Assembly (NCBI RefSeq): GCF_000026365.1
Contig: NC_012991.1
Location: 1 to 64,000 of the forward strand
Length of the DNA: 64,000 nt
Source of the DNA: Zygosaccharomyces rouxii
Lineage: Eukaryota > Ascomycota > Saccharomycetes > Saccharomycetales > Saccharomycetaceae
Direction of reading: 5' to 3'
Both the position numbers and the translations under genes were made by a program. Below are positions 1-9,637 of the stretch, in pieces; the first letter of the stretch is position 1, and each line of letters opens with the position of its first letter. Under the pieces are notes generated by a model, which was not told where the DNA came from, did no database searches, and saw nothing but the letters and a program-made list of their open reading frames with translations.

Positions 1-462
1 AAATAGAAATGCCAGCGACGGGGGTAAACGTGACTGTTCTTTCGATGGAAACCAATGCTTTCACATTCTGAAAAAGAGTTAGAAGCTTTTGCTTACGATA
101 AAGATGTGGTTTATTTTTTCAAAAAGTTACTCGAGCGGCTTTTCTCTGGCCAATTGTTACTATATCATGACCTGGACTGTATTGCTGCGGATGCGCTCAG
201 AGCTTGCGAAACTCCTTCTTATTAGATCGATGTGGCCTTGTAACGTTAAGAATTTACCGGCTAACAACGGCCTCTCGATTCTCTGCCAATAAAATCTGCT
301 TTGGTCATGGGTATTCAAAGACATTGGTTTTGAGAAGTTTTAAATGAATAGTAGAATTATCGTTCAAAACGAGGATTTTTGACTGACACCACAGAATCCC
401 AGAATAGACGTCGAAGAAGGGACTAGCTCTCAATGTGCTTTTTATCTCCTATTAAAAACATA
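1..462. other. left edge, no recognisable gene
   Basis: An open frame on the plus strand runs from 34 to a TAG at 223-225, with its first ATG at 55. It would encode about 56 residues with charged and leucine-rich segments (KKLLERL, LRACE). I do not recognise it. It could be the tail of a gene that starts outside the window or a decayed remnant. The rest of the stretch shows no feature I can support. Confidence 0.3.
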
Positions 463-1326
463 CTATTGAGGTGTAGCGAATGAATTAAAAATGGCACAAG
501 AAATCATCGAGATAATGAAGGTCAGCATCATAATCATAAAGGACCCTAGCTCTGTCATCACCAAGTAAAACATTGAGGTGTTGAAAATACTATGAAACTT
601 CTCGAAAATACCATCTCTAAATTCATCTTTTTCTGCCGTATGTGATAATTCACCAAAGTTCTCAACGCTCTTGTTATAATTCGCAAGTGCTCTCTCAGTT
701 AGCGCCTTGTTTGATGGATTTTTCCAAAAATTGCTGCATATTTCTCCTCCAAAATAACATCGGATGTCATAGGTCTGACGCTCTATTGGTTTTACGATTT
801 CTCTCACAAAAAAGCGTTTACAATGCTCCCCACTGTAAAAAAGAGGATAATGATGTCCCCCCTCTTCAGAAAAGTGATTAACTCTAGATGCAACTCTTTG
901 CCAAGCTACTGGATCCCCGGTCAGGTCCATTTCAGCCACTTCCTTCAATAACTTTTGGAGCACTTTTTTCTCAATATCAACGTTTTTCCTATTGTCGATG
1001 AAGTTCCAAAAAGAAAACGTAAAGCATAGGAAGCAATGAATGATCATCAATAAGGGAGAAAATACGTCTGAAAGTGTAGTTTCAATTTTATTACCATAAA
1101 AGTCTCGCAGAATAAAATAAGGAAACCGTACAAGCGATGGTGACAAAAATGCACCTAAAAGAGAAGCGATAATGTCGTCTATCCATGTTTTCTCGAAAAA
1201 ATATGGGGCAAGGAAGTATGTCAACTTTCCACCAGGACTGTCCTCTGGCAATTCTATTTCCTCCTTTTCAAACGTCTGTACACACTTTTCTAAATCCATT
1301 TCACCTTCGTCACTTATCACACTCAT
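463..1326 (-). CDS. COS/DUP-family membrane protein, single-unit form
   Basis: The 287-residue product carries one copy of the DUP-family core: a hydrophobic pair in the N-terminal half (ending near residue 115), then an amphipathic stretch with VAWQRVASRVNHF near residue 140, a Y-[x]-FYSGEHCKRFF segment, and a second hydrophobic block at the C-terminus (about residues 254-284). S. cerevisiae Cos and DUP240 proteins have this layout; Cos proteins act at endosomes, where they promote sorting of surface proteins into multivesicular bodies. A typical COS protein is near 380 residues with two units, so this is closer to the DUP240 type. The start ATG is at 1324-1326, and a TATA-like TATATAAA lies about 70 bases upstream on the minus strand (1392-1399). 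Family assignment is by motif resemblance; the function is inferred. Confidence 0.7.
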   Translation of the reverse strand: MSVISDEGEMDLEKCVQTFEKEEIELPEDSPGGKLTYFLAPYFFEKTWIDDIIASLLGAFLSPSLVRFPYFILRDFYGNKIETTLSDVFSPLLMIIHCFLCFTFSFWNFIDNRKNVDIEKKVLQKLLKEVAEMDLTGDPVAWQRVASRVNHFSEEGGHHYPLFYSGEHCKRFFVREIVKPIERQTYDIRCYFGGEICSNFWKNPSNKALTERALANYNKSVENFGELSHTAEKDEFRDGIFEKFHSIFNTSMFYLVMTELGSFMIMMLTFIISMISCAIFNSFATPQ

Positions 1327-1639
1327 CTTGTTGTGCTGCTTAGAAGCATAATTGCTGTTGCGAGTGTCAGTTAGTGTCTGAATTACCGCCCTTTATATAT
1401 TTTTCACCCCGGACTGTTCCGCCCCTGATTGTTTCTTCTCCGCGCGACAATTCCATGCAGAAGAAACTCGAAAGCGTCAAATGATAACACAAAGAGGTGG
1501 ACATGTAATTTGAAGGTCAATTTGAAAACTCTTTAATTAATTTCTTTGTGGCATAAAATGTCCTAACTGCTATAAATTGTCAGAGGAAATCAAAACATGA
1601 TATTAGCCGAATGAAGAAGGACGGCCCCAGAAAATTGGC
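1327..1639. promoter_or_regulatory. divergent promoter between COS-like gene and orphan membrane gene
   Basis: A TATATAAA element for the minus-strand gene lies at 1392-1399. For the plus-strand gene, a TATAAAT-like box lies near 1571. An ATG at 1611 opens a 68-codon frame that overlaps the next gene's start at 1640 out of frame. It could lower translation of that gene, or be outside its transcript. Confidence 0.4.
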
Positions 1640-2317
1640 ATGTCCAACAAAAAGAAGAGTAAGAGTAAGGCCAGCGAGAGCCACAAGCGTGGTGGAAGAG
1701 AGAACAGTCCTCGTGGACAACACAACTCTCCTTCACCACAAAGAAACAACAGTATCACTGATCAGCAACGAAGCGAGAACGGCGGTACTGACTCTAGAAC
1801 AAACGGGATCAAATTAGCCGCTCGCTTGTTCCGCAATCCATTGTTATCCAAAAGAGGGTTTAAACATGCGAAAGAGGGACTAAAAATTAGGAGTTCAGAT
1901 AAATCAATGAGCGGAGTAAGATGTGGAGGCAGCATCTGTCTCTTTGTTTACCCGTTTTTTTTGATAGGATACAGTATCGCCGGTTTTATATATGGGGACA
2001 AAAATAATAGTACACATGTTTTTGTGTATGGCGGTCCATTATTCATTGCTGTTCCTTATTGCATACGATACCTGGATAATGTCGATAGATTGCTTTCAAG
2101 CATATTTGAGATTGGGGAGAAGAGTTTGGTCGAATATTTCGCAGACCCGGGAATCAGAGAGCTCCTCTTGACTGTTTTTGAGATTGTGGGATTCATTTAT
2201 CAATGCGTGAAGGGCAGACAAAATTCCTTGATCATTTCATTGGGAATTCTTGGGTTTTTTTTTTATCTCGCAGGAAATATTTCCCTAATGTTGAGAAGAA
2301 AAGGCCAGAATCGGTAA
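1640..2317 (+). CDS. unrecognised multi-pass membrane protein
   Basis: I do not recognise this 225-residue protein. The first 75 residues are very polar and rich in lysine, serine, asparagine and arginine. Four hydrophobic segments follow, roughly at residues 99-118, 127-146, 173-190 and 195-216, and the protein ends in a basic tail (LRRKGQNR). This looks like a small membrane protein with a long cytosolic N-terminus. It sits between two COS/DUP-type genes, but I see no DUP core motif in it. The ATG at 1640 was chosen because the longer upstream ATG at 1611 is in another frame. It may be a fast-evolving subtelomeric gene. Confidence 0.55.
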   Translation: MSNKKKSKSKASESHKRGGRENSPRGQHNSPSPQRNNSITDQQRSENGGTDSRTNGIKLAARLFRNPLLSKRGFKHAKEGLKIRSSDKSMSGVRCGGSICLFVYPFFLIGYSIAGFIYGDKNNSTHVFVYGGPLFIAVPYCIRYLDNVDRLLSSIFEIGEKSLVEYFADPGIRELLLTVFEIVGFIYQCVKGRQNSLIISLGILGFFFYLAGNISLMLRRKGQNR

Positions 2318-3081
2318 TGGATGATTCGGCGTGAGTTTCTAATTCACACCTTGCTATGAAATCCTGATTATATAAGCATTCCACTGGGATGGGATTGAGC
2401 TTACACTATTGCCGGCTTATCATCTGTGGGTTATGTTCAGGTGTAAATGCTAGTCAGTTTTCGATAGATAGATCATATATAACCATCAAGTTGAATAAAT
2501 CCATGAGGTACCAATAGAAGTAGTCACGATGTCAGTTCAGCAACATACACAAGTTTAAAGAAGCATTGTCTTTTCCTTATAAACTTAACGTTTGTGCGAA
2601 TAGGGCAGAATTGCTTCACGAATGCGAGATCAAGAAGCTGTCGGAGTTTCCTATGTCAGGTGGGAATGACATTAAGTCTTCAGCAGCGGTTCGATTAGCA
2701 ATGGAGGTTGTAGAGATCCTTCAACATGGTAGCATATGATCTATTTCTCATTAAGCTAGTGTCTTGGGAGGATTGAGGAATTGCCAAAAAGCCTTTTGAT
2801 CTCAGGAGTATATACCCGCTCTTGTTTTGCAACGTAACATTTTGACAGGAATGTCTCTCTTATATATTTCTACTTTCAAGCGAGAAGGATATCAGAAAGG
2901 TGTATGTGTATAGGTAACATAAACTTTGTTCGGCATACCATCCTTTGTTATTAGGAATTTCTTTTTCCGTAGTCATCTTCCCTTTTTCGCTCCGATGACG
3001 ATAAAAATCAGATCTCATCTCCTATAACAACTCAGGAAACTACTCACTACACACAACAAAGGGGTTTAAACAAGAACAAAC
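2318..3081. other. intergenic, with a short unexplained open frame
   Basis: An open frame runs from 2524 to a TGA at 2737-2739 (about 71 codons). It has no ATG until 2653. Its predicted sequence has a mixed, protein-like composition (ending LAMEVVEILQHGSI) but resembles nothing I know. It may be a gene remnant. The last 150 bases before 3082 are A-rich, as usual for a yeast leader. Confidence 0.3.
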
Positions 3082-4164
3082 ATGGAATTCGATAAAGAAT
3101 CTCAAAGGCCTGTCTTACCCAAGGACCTTTTTAGAAATGGCTTGACATGGATGTTTTATGAAATTTCGAAGCATCGCTTTCCTTGGGTGGTCTCGTGTCT
3201 ATGCCTGGTCGCTGGATGGGTAGTACTATATGGGAGTAATTATATTTATAAAGATGTGTCTTTGGGTTCCATGATTTCCACTCTTCTCTGGATGCTTGCG
3301 CTTTTACTCCCCTTTTCATGGCTACACAATTCGAAATTGCATCCCAAGATTATGACAGAATTGGTTCAGCAAGTGTTGGAATCGAATCCTGGTGTTGATA
3401 TCGAGAAATGGGACGAAATTGCGAATAGATTAAACTCTTCCTTTTACCAAGAACATTTCTGGAATACACCATATTTTTTTTATGATGGTCAAGGTCTCCA
3501 ACTTTTGTTCAAGGCTAATGTTTTAAGGCCATATCTCGAAGGGAAACTTGACGATATTACCGATACGGACAAGACTCAATCAGCAAGGTGTTATTTGCAA
3601 TCACTAAATGAGAAGTTTGAATTATTATTAAAGAACAATTTGCCAGAAACCGGTTTAAATTCTAAACTACCCAGAGATACCCACAGATATAAACTCTTCT
3701 TTTACCCACAAAGTTTGATCTTCGGATTCTTTATTTGCTGTTTTCAAGGTCTCACTTGGTTTATGATACTACCAGAAATTAAAAGAAAAACATTGTTCGC
3801 CTTGATTATGATCATGTATTACCAGTATATGTCTTTGATATGCTACTGGAGTCTCTATCGTTTTATGGATCCACAGATGGATATAATCCAAACAATGAAA
3901 TGCTTGGCGATAATAGCAAAAGTTAACCCTGGAAAAGAATTGGATAAATGGGACCAAATATCCAAGTATATGAATCAATATTTAACTGAGGAAGAGAAAA
4001 ATGGTCTTTTTAAGAATAGATTTTTTGACGGTAAGCATTGCTTGGACTTTTACAAGACTTGCTTTGAGCCTCTTTCCTTCAGCGATAGTTCTTTGGCATA
4101 CGGCGAGTTAAAAGAGATTGTTGAGATTGTGCAACCAAATGTGAGCGGAGAAACAAATCAATGA
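3082..4164 (+). CDS. COS-type (two-unit DUP) membrane protein
   Basis: At 360 residues this has the full COS layout: two tandem DUP units, each a hydrophobic pair followed by a soluble core. The first core reads NPGVDIEKWDEIANRLN, then TPYFFYDG (about residues 100-135). The second reads NPGKELDKWDQISKYMN, then FFDGKHCLDFY (about residues 278-320). Hydrophobic pairs lie at about 33-75 and 208-255. In S. cerevisiae Cos proteins are subtelomeric, enter endosomes and act as carriers of ubiquitin in trans for vacuolar sorting of surface proteins. The start ATG at 3082 sits in an A-rich context (CAAACATGG). The repeated cores make the family call firm; the exact orthologue is not determinable. Confidence 0.85.
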   Translation: MEFDKESQRPVLPKDLFRNGLTWMFYEISKHRFPWVVSCLCLVAGWVVLYGSNYIYKDVSLGSMISTLLWMLALLLPFSWLHNSKLHPKIMTELVQQVLESNPGVDIEKWDEIANRLNSSFYQEHFWNTPYFFYDGQGLQLLFKANVLRPYLEGKLDDITDTDKTQSARCYLQSLNEKFELLLKNNLPETGLNSKLPRDTHRYKLFFYPQSLIFGFFICCFQGLTWFMILPEIKRKTLFALIMIMYYQYMSLICYWSLYRFMDPQMDIIQTMKCLAIIAKVNPGKELDKWDQISKYMNQYLTEEEKNGLFKNRFFDGKHCLDFYKTCFEPLSFSDSSLAYGELKEIVEIVQPNVSGETNQ

Positions 4165-4691
4165 AGCTTTTATTCCTTCATCGAAAACTGAATGTAACAG
4201 TATGGAATAATCCAAAATATGCTAGCATCACAAGTACTGCGTTCTATGGCCCCTGAGAGTACTATATTTCTCTGGGGTGGTTCTTATAAATAAGATTTAG
4301 AATTCCAAGTTTGCTTACAAAAAGTCTTATTTTTGTACACTTGCCTCTGTGGCTATCTGAAGAGAGTTGCTCTGACAGCTAGCCCCATGTTGATGTCTGC
4401 TGTACTTGGAAAATTTCACCTCTTGAATTCCATTCTTTTATGCAGTTCTACAAATTTATAATTATAATAGAAGTAATAAAATTAATACATTAAAGAAGAA
4501 TATGTTTATTAGAAAATTGAAAGATACATTAATAATTGAACGGATTAATAAAATAATAATCGGTGTTCGTTCTTATTTATTCAGCATAAGGAAGAACATC
4601 ATTAATTCGATCCTGATGTTACTTATAGGTTATCTTATATTATTTTCACAGTTTAACGGTAGTAGAACTTAATCATTAGTAAACCCCTTCT
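4165..4691. other. AT-rich spacer
   Basis: This is the 3' flank of the COS gene, running into the decayed gene at 4692. The part from 4440 to 4680 is very AT-rich, with many ATAATTAATA-like runs. I see no gene or clear element. Confidence 0.4.
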
Positions 4692-5082
4692 TTAAATTCT
4701 GCCTAAATTTGATCCATCATTGTCACCACCGATCTTTCTTGTTGATTCCCATACTCTAACGAGTTTTCATTTATCTTCACGTTTGCCCAGTAATAAAATT
4801 TCCATTATTATCTCGTTTTGAATCAGTTTTTTGACTGTAACTACATGACGATCGGCAATCTCTGTCCTCAGATAAAAAGAATGATAATTCCACTCGAGCA
4901 TGTTTCAAGATACCGTGAAGTTTGAATAGATGATCTTTGAATTATTCATAGTTACTCTTGCGTCCATCAGTAATCTGAACATAGTGTGGGCTGAACCACT
5001 GTTCAACGGTTCCAGCTACCTCATCCTTTGTCCCATTCAGAGCTGTTGTCAAAACGTTTTCCCACTCCTTAGCTGAGAACAT
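4692..5082 (-). pseudogene. decayed SnoaL/NTF2-like small protein gene
   Basis: On the minus strand an ATG at 5080-5082 opens a frame coding MFSAKEWENVLTTAL, then VEQWFSPHYVQITDG and KSNYE, which ends at a TAA (4942-4944). The homology-like text continues directly after this stop (FKDHLFKLHG), then moves to another frame that reads IADRHVVTV, later LVRVWESTRK, with a TGA between. The order of an Y-x-Q-x-TDG motif, an ADRHVVTV motif and a VWE motif resembles small SnoaL-like/NTF2-fold proteins of yeasts and filamentous fungi. One internal stop, at least one frameshift and a second stop show it is dead. Family assignment is from memory of motifs and is moderate. Confidence 0.5.
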
Positions 5083-5270
5083 CACTTTTTAGATATTGGA
5101 CTACGAATAGTTTGTTCTTCCCCTTAGAAGCCTTATGAATGAATTTGAGACTTCCGCCTGTTTTCACGACTTTGTCTTCTTATGGTTGTAAATCTTCGTG
5201 CAGAGCCCTCCTTACAAGATATGAAATCTCAAAAATTAAAGAATTGATGATAGGAATTTCCCAAAAAATT

Positions 5271-7394
5271 CTAAATACTACTTTGGATGTCTTTAGGCTC
5301 ACAACTCTCCTCATTTAGTGTTAGATTCTCGAATGTTTTCCTCATCAAACATTGGGCATCCGCCTTCTTTCTGTTAAAGCTGTACTTGATACCATCAATG
5401 CACTTGCCATCAGACAAATACCATGTTTCCCAATCTCTATCGGTACAGGTACTTCCGCCAAACACTTCCGAAAAGTCTATTGTGTAAAAGGTATATTCAG
5501 TTGACTGCTTGGTTTTATGGCCTAAACCTACCTCAACGTTGGAACCCCTACTAACAATTTTAATATGAAATGCATCCGTAGGTTCCTCGAGGTGATATTC
5601 TCTCCAATTATTTCCCTGATCCACAGAATAAAAGAATTTCTTCAATGACCAGTCTTGTGGAGAAGTCTTCGGTATAGAAACGATAATATTCCCAAAATCC
5701 AAAAATGCTGCATACACGGGAAATTCAAACACCACTTCCCAAGAAGCACCGCCATCTCGTGAAATAAATGTCATTTCATCGTCGTCATCTAAACTCAGGA
5801 CGTTTTCTCCGACAACACCGGTTTTCATAAGTATACCAGCCGTTGGTTCATTTTCAACTGATGAAAAGTAGGAAGTTTCTTGGAAAGAACAGTGTTCTAC
5901 GTCATCGATATCACAATGAAAACGTTGTTTATGTTTTCCAGAAGGATCTACAACTTTCAAATTGTTCCAAGTTTTCCCATAATCAAAGCTTATTTTACTC
6001 TTGGAAAATCGTTTATACCCGATAAAGGGGAAAGATTCCATGTGAGGGCAGGAATTTTTGTAGAATAAATTATTCCTTATAAATTTAACAATTTTTTGAA
6101 ACCAATTGGTTTTCTCATGAAAATATGTCTCATACATGTTTTCTACTTTGCTCCGATTAAGATCCACGTCAAAACTGAATCTACCCCATATTGTTCCCTT
6201 GAGTTTGTCTAGCTTTTCCAGGTTCACATGGTTCGAGGGTTCTTGTGTTATGGAGTCGAAAAAAGAAAACTCGAGACCAGAAGGATCTGAAACCAACAAA
6301 TGTTTAGATTTACCGTGTCCTTCATTTTCTTCCACATCAGCATATAATAATATCAACTCTGGGTCATATGAGAGTAGTTCAGGAATGCTATTTGGTGAAA
6401 AGACTGCTCCCTTGGGTAGGTGCGCATGTTTAAAAGGCCCGCCCGTAGTAACCCAAATCCTTTCTGCAGTATGATCAAGTTCATTACCTTCTGAACTAAT
6501 TCCTAGAATGTGGGAGGGAAAAATCCATATTTCTTCTGTAGAGAAGTCTTTTAACTCATCAACAAGTTTTGTACTTTGACCAAAATCAGTTGTGTAAAAC
6601 AGGGTACTCATGGTATTTGATACTGGATCGAAGGACTTTTTTTTAAAAAAAGTTTTCTTTTCAATGTCCATACCATATGTATGTGAAAACCATTCTCGCA
6701 TGTTGGTCATCACTTCTACCTTGTGGATACAATAAATGATGTCCCTATCAAGAGTGGAGTCTCTCGATGAAGTGGCGAATTGGCAGGTAGTGCCATGGTA
6801 CTGGAGATCAGGGGTAGCTTCATATTCGTGAACTGGTTCTCCAATACGTCTAAAGCTTTTCCCAGCATCGTCAGAAGCGTAAGCAATACGTTCCATAAAG
6901 GAAGACGAGTCTGGTCTTTTCTTTGAATTGGTTCCAAGTTGGAAATTACCGTGCATAATACTGCAGTGTAGCAATAGAAAATTTGTATTGAACGGATGTG
7001 TCTGCAGAGAACAACGTTCCTTGTCTTCGATTTCCTCTGGTAAAGAAATTTGCTTCCAATTTCTTCCTTGATCTTCCGTGACATGGATTCCTCCAGACTT
7101 GGTCGTTACGAAGGCTCTCTCCTTGTGGAACTGATCAACAATGACCCATGAAATATCTTCCCCAAACACATCGACAGTTTGCCAACTCTTACTGTTATCA
7201 AATGTTATATGTAAACTATCTTCGAAATAAAGCAGTGAAGTATGGGAGTCGCTGAAGGCAGACAAGCCACCGTAATTGACATAATTGGGTTCATGGGATC
7301 TCTCAACATGAGATCTCCATACCCCAGGAACAAACTCCTGGGCTGTTCCTAGAGCCCACAGAGCACAAAATATCAAAAAAAGATACATTTGCAT
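5271..7394 (-). CDS. truncated Vps10-domain protein, predicted secreted
   Basis: The 707-residue product starts with a signal peptide (about residues 1-18) and contains a single Vps10 (sortilin) ten-bladed beta-propeller. Asp-box repeats (S-x-D-x-G-x-[ST]-W type) appear as TEDQGRNW, SDDAGKSF, DYGKTW, SRDGGASW and SVDQGNNW. It ends in the cysteine-rich 10CC module (CTDRDWETWYLSDGKC onwards). Vps10/Pep1 of S. cerevisiae has two such domains, a membrane segment and a cytosolic retrieval tail, in about 1,580 residues. All of these after the first domain are missing here, and the minus-strand DNA past the stop codon does not continue the family. Subtelomeric Vps10 copies (VTH1, VTH2) and half-length relatives are known in S. 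cerevisiae. The open frame is intact, so it may be a soluble, secreted or lumenal ligand-binding protein. The start ATG is at 7392-7394, with a second in-frame ATG two codons on. Confidence 0.85.
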   Translation of the reverse strand: MQMYLFLIFCALWALGTAQEFVPGVWRSHVERSHEPNYVNYGGLSAFSDSHTSLLYFEDSLHITFDNSKSWQTVDVFGEDISWVIVDQFHKERAFVTTKSGGIHVTEDQGRNWKQISLPEEIEDKERCSLQTHPFNTNFLLLHCSIMHGNFQLGTNSKKRPDSSSFMERIAYASDDAGKSFRRIGEPVHEYEATPDLQYHGTTCQFATSSRDSTLDRDIIYCIHKVEVMTNMREWFSHTYGMDIEKKTFFKKKSFDPVSNTMSTLFYTTDFGQSTKLVDELKDFSTEEIWIFPSHILGISSEGNELDHTAERIWVTTGGPFKHAHLPKGAVFSPNSIPELLSYDPELILLYADVEENEGHGKSKHLLVSDPSGLEFSFFDSITQEPSNHVNLEKLDKLKGTIWGRFSFDVDLNRSKVENMYETYFHEKTNWFQKIVKFIRNNLFYKNSCPHMESFPFIGYKRFSKSKISFDYGKTWNNLKVVDPSGKHKQRFHCDIDDVEHCSFQETSYFSSVENEPTAGILMKTGVVGENVLSLDDDDEMTFISRDGGASWEVVFEFPVYAAFLDFGNIIVSIPKTSPQDWSLKKFFYSVDQGNNWREYHLEEPTDAFHIKIVSRGSNVEVGLGHKTKQSTEYTFYTIDFSEVFGGSTCTDRDWETWYLSDGKCIDGIKYSFNRKKADAQCLMRKTFENLTLNEESCEPKDIQSSI

Positions 7395-8011
7395 TCTGGG
7401 TTGGCATTAGTTACCAATTGTCTGTAGGATCTTATTCTTTACGTTAATTTTTCTTTCTCTTGGTTTCTTCGGGTAGTGCAGATAGTGTAAATCAGAAAGT
7501 GAACGCCACCAGAGATCTCTATTGAAGAACATTACTAGTACGGAAAAGCACATCGAGCAAGAAGGACCTAGGCCTCTGCCGCCGAAGGATACTCTCAGAA
7601 ACATATTAAAATGAACACCTTGAAATGTATGCGGTCTTGACATATCCTGGAAAGATATTGCATCTTTCTGTATTATCGAGATAGTTGTTATTCTTGTAAT
7701 TTGTATGTTACTCATTCTCCTTCGCTATTGGTTTTGTATCAGAAAGGATGCTGTACATTCCAATACAAAAGAAACGCTTACTCAAAAGTGTTTAGTAATG
7801 GATCACTGACTTGATACAACAATGGCGTGAAGTTGCATTCAAAATGAATAATAAATTTCATGATCACGTTGGTGATATTCAGATAAGATAAGATAAGATA
7901 AGATAAGATAAGAAGTAAATCTTCGTTGTTGATGAGTTTTACTTCAAGGTTCGAGGTTGAAAAACACCATGGCAACCCGGTTGTCGATGTGTACTTCATT
8001 GTACTAAAGCC
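7395..8011. other. intergenic, VPS10-like promoter and COS pseudogene leader
   Basis: This separates the divergent VPS10-like gene and the COS pseudogene. A 102-codon minus-strand frame at 7407-7715 resembles nothing known and is probably chance. The GATAA tandem array at 7881-7912 is listed separately. Confidence 0.4.
7881..7912. repeat. AGATA pentanucleotide tandem repeat
   Basis: Six perfect AGATA units plus AG form a short microsatellite. Read as a motif, it is a run of overlapping GATAAG, the core site of yeast GATA factors (Gln3/Gat1 type). It lies 100 to 130 bases before the degraded COS gene. It could be a slipped repeat with no role. Confidence 0.85.
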
Positions 8012-9002
8012 ATGCCCAAAATTGAGAAAGATAGTCTGGAAGATCCCTGTTTTCCTTTTTCTGCCAGCAGATGTTTTCAGATCCCGGTTCATATGGAAGA
8101 TCTATGAAACCATCAAGATTTATCCCTGGGTGGCATCGCAATTTGTCCTTTAAATGTCGTTTTATATCTGATGAAAGAAAATGTAAAAATCTCCGAATCA
8201 TTCATCAGTGTATTTCTTATTTGCCAATTCATAAGCATGGTTTATACTCTATTCCTTCTTTGGTACACACATATAAATTATTCCATACCTTTCCCAAATA
8301 CCGAACTTCTTGGTGACGTTGTTCTAGCAGTTAATCCAGGCGCCGATGCTAGGAAATGGGATATTGTGACGTCCAAAGTGAATAATTCTCATTATGATCA
8401 TGGTTATCGAAGGACACCGTATTACTTTCTCAATAGGTCACATTGTTGGTCTGTTTCTCACCATTATATTTTGAGATTCGATTCTGAGGCTGCTGAACAG
8501 TACAGACAGGCCCCGAACAAACCTTTCAACAACCTTTTAGGAGATGAATCTTCTGATTACGGTTCTCAACTTGGAAGAGAGATTAATTTTACGATAGGGG
8601 CTTCGCTATTCCGGCATTTGGTATGACCTTTTATTATACTGTTCTTGCCTGTATTCATTTATGACGATCAAATAAAACCCAAATATCTTGAGAATATTTA
8701 CAGGGTAATTATTTTTGCTCTAATTTGTCATTCCTTTGTCTCCGTATGCAAAGAAAGTGGTATGGTTAAGTTTAAGACCCTAGGTGTCTTGGATAGAATA
8801 AAGTTTTTAACTACTATAATGCAGCTGGCTCCGGGAAATGACTTGGGAAAATGGGATAACATCGCTAGGTACATGAACTATCATTTATATGTAAAAGGAG
8901 TATGATGGGGGGCCAGAAGAAAACTTTCTCGACGGGAAGGAATGTTCAGACTTGTATAGCTTGCAATTCGAACCTCTACTAATACTTTCCCTTAGTAGAT
9001 AA
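8012..9002 (+). pseudogene. degraded COS gene
   Basis: Pieces of a COS protein are spread over three frames. From an ATG at 8012 the text reads MPKIEKDSLEDP; the frame then shifts to PVFLFLPADVFRSRF and YPWVASQFVL, which matches PVLPKDLFRNG and FPWVVSCLCL of the intact COS gene at 3082. From 8171 it reads a hydrophobic pair, then NPGADARKWDIVTSKVN and RTPYYFLN. From about 8645 it reads the second unit, with LAPGNDLGKWDNIARYMN, a TGA, and a last shifted piece FLDGKECSDLYSLQFEP ending at TAA 9000-9002. At least three frameshifts and several stops are visible. The parent was likely a two-unit COS gene similar to the one at 3082. Confidence 0.85.
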
Positions 9003-9637
9003 ATAGATAAGATATCATGCACTAGCTGAACGATTGAAATCATTTAAGTTTCCTTTTTCAAAAACTGATCAACGTGTTGTTGCTTTCATACCAAACTCTT
9101 CATCCAAGCTAGTACCAATTCTCTCAATTCGAGCTAAATAAAAAGTCTGTCTTTAACCCTACTATTATTTCGGACATTTTGTCAAGCATTCTATCGGATC
9201 TTTAATATCAAATTTTGAGAAACGCCTGCCGGATCAGTATCTTACCGGTCATGTGATAGAGATCTTTTCTTTTCCTGTCTAAGGGCGCTTTACGTCCGAG
9301 CTTTCGTCATAGGCGCCTATGTTAATACAACCATGTTGGTTGTCTACCAATAATAACCCTCCATCCCATACTACAAAACTTCAACTATGGTCATGCAAGC
9401 AGTATTTGTACCGTTTGCTATACAGGGAAAGAGCAAGTACAACTGTGTTGACGGAAAAAAGGGATATTGTATGAACCGTTGCAGGGGGTCCACAGAATTT
9501 GATATCTGGAAGGCCCTTTCTTTGCATATATAAGCAGTGCAAATATGCCATGATATGAACTCTTGAGGCTCGTCTTGTTTGGTTCGGATTCGAACAGTAC
9601 CCATCACAGAGGACCTAAATAACAAGAATCTAACAGA
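9003..9637. promoter_or_regulatory. promoter region of the short-chain dehydrogenase gene
   Basis: A TATATAAG box lies at 9527-9534, about 105 bases before the ATG. A GGCGCCTA-type GC-rich patch lies near 9310. I do not find the CGCGGT motif shared by the aldolase, permease and PYD3 promoters, so this gene may be outside that regulon. Confidence 0.5.

Noticed and set aside
7407..7715. 102-codon minus-strand frame upstream of the Vps10-like gene
   Set aside because: No known motif and no signs of coding bias; lies in the promoter of the next gene.
7881..7912. A CRISPR-like array
   Set aside because: A simple pentanucleotide microsatellite in a eukaryote; no spacers.
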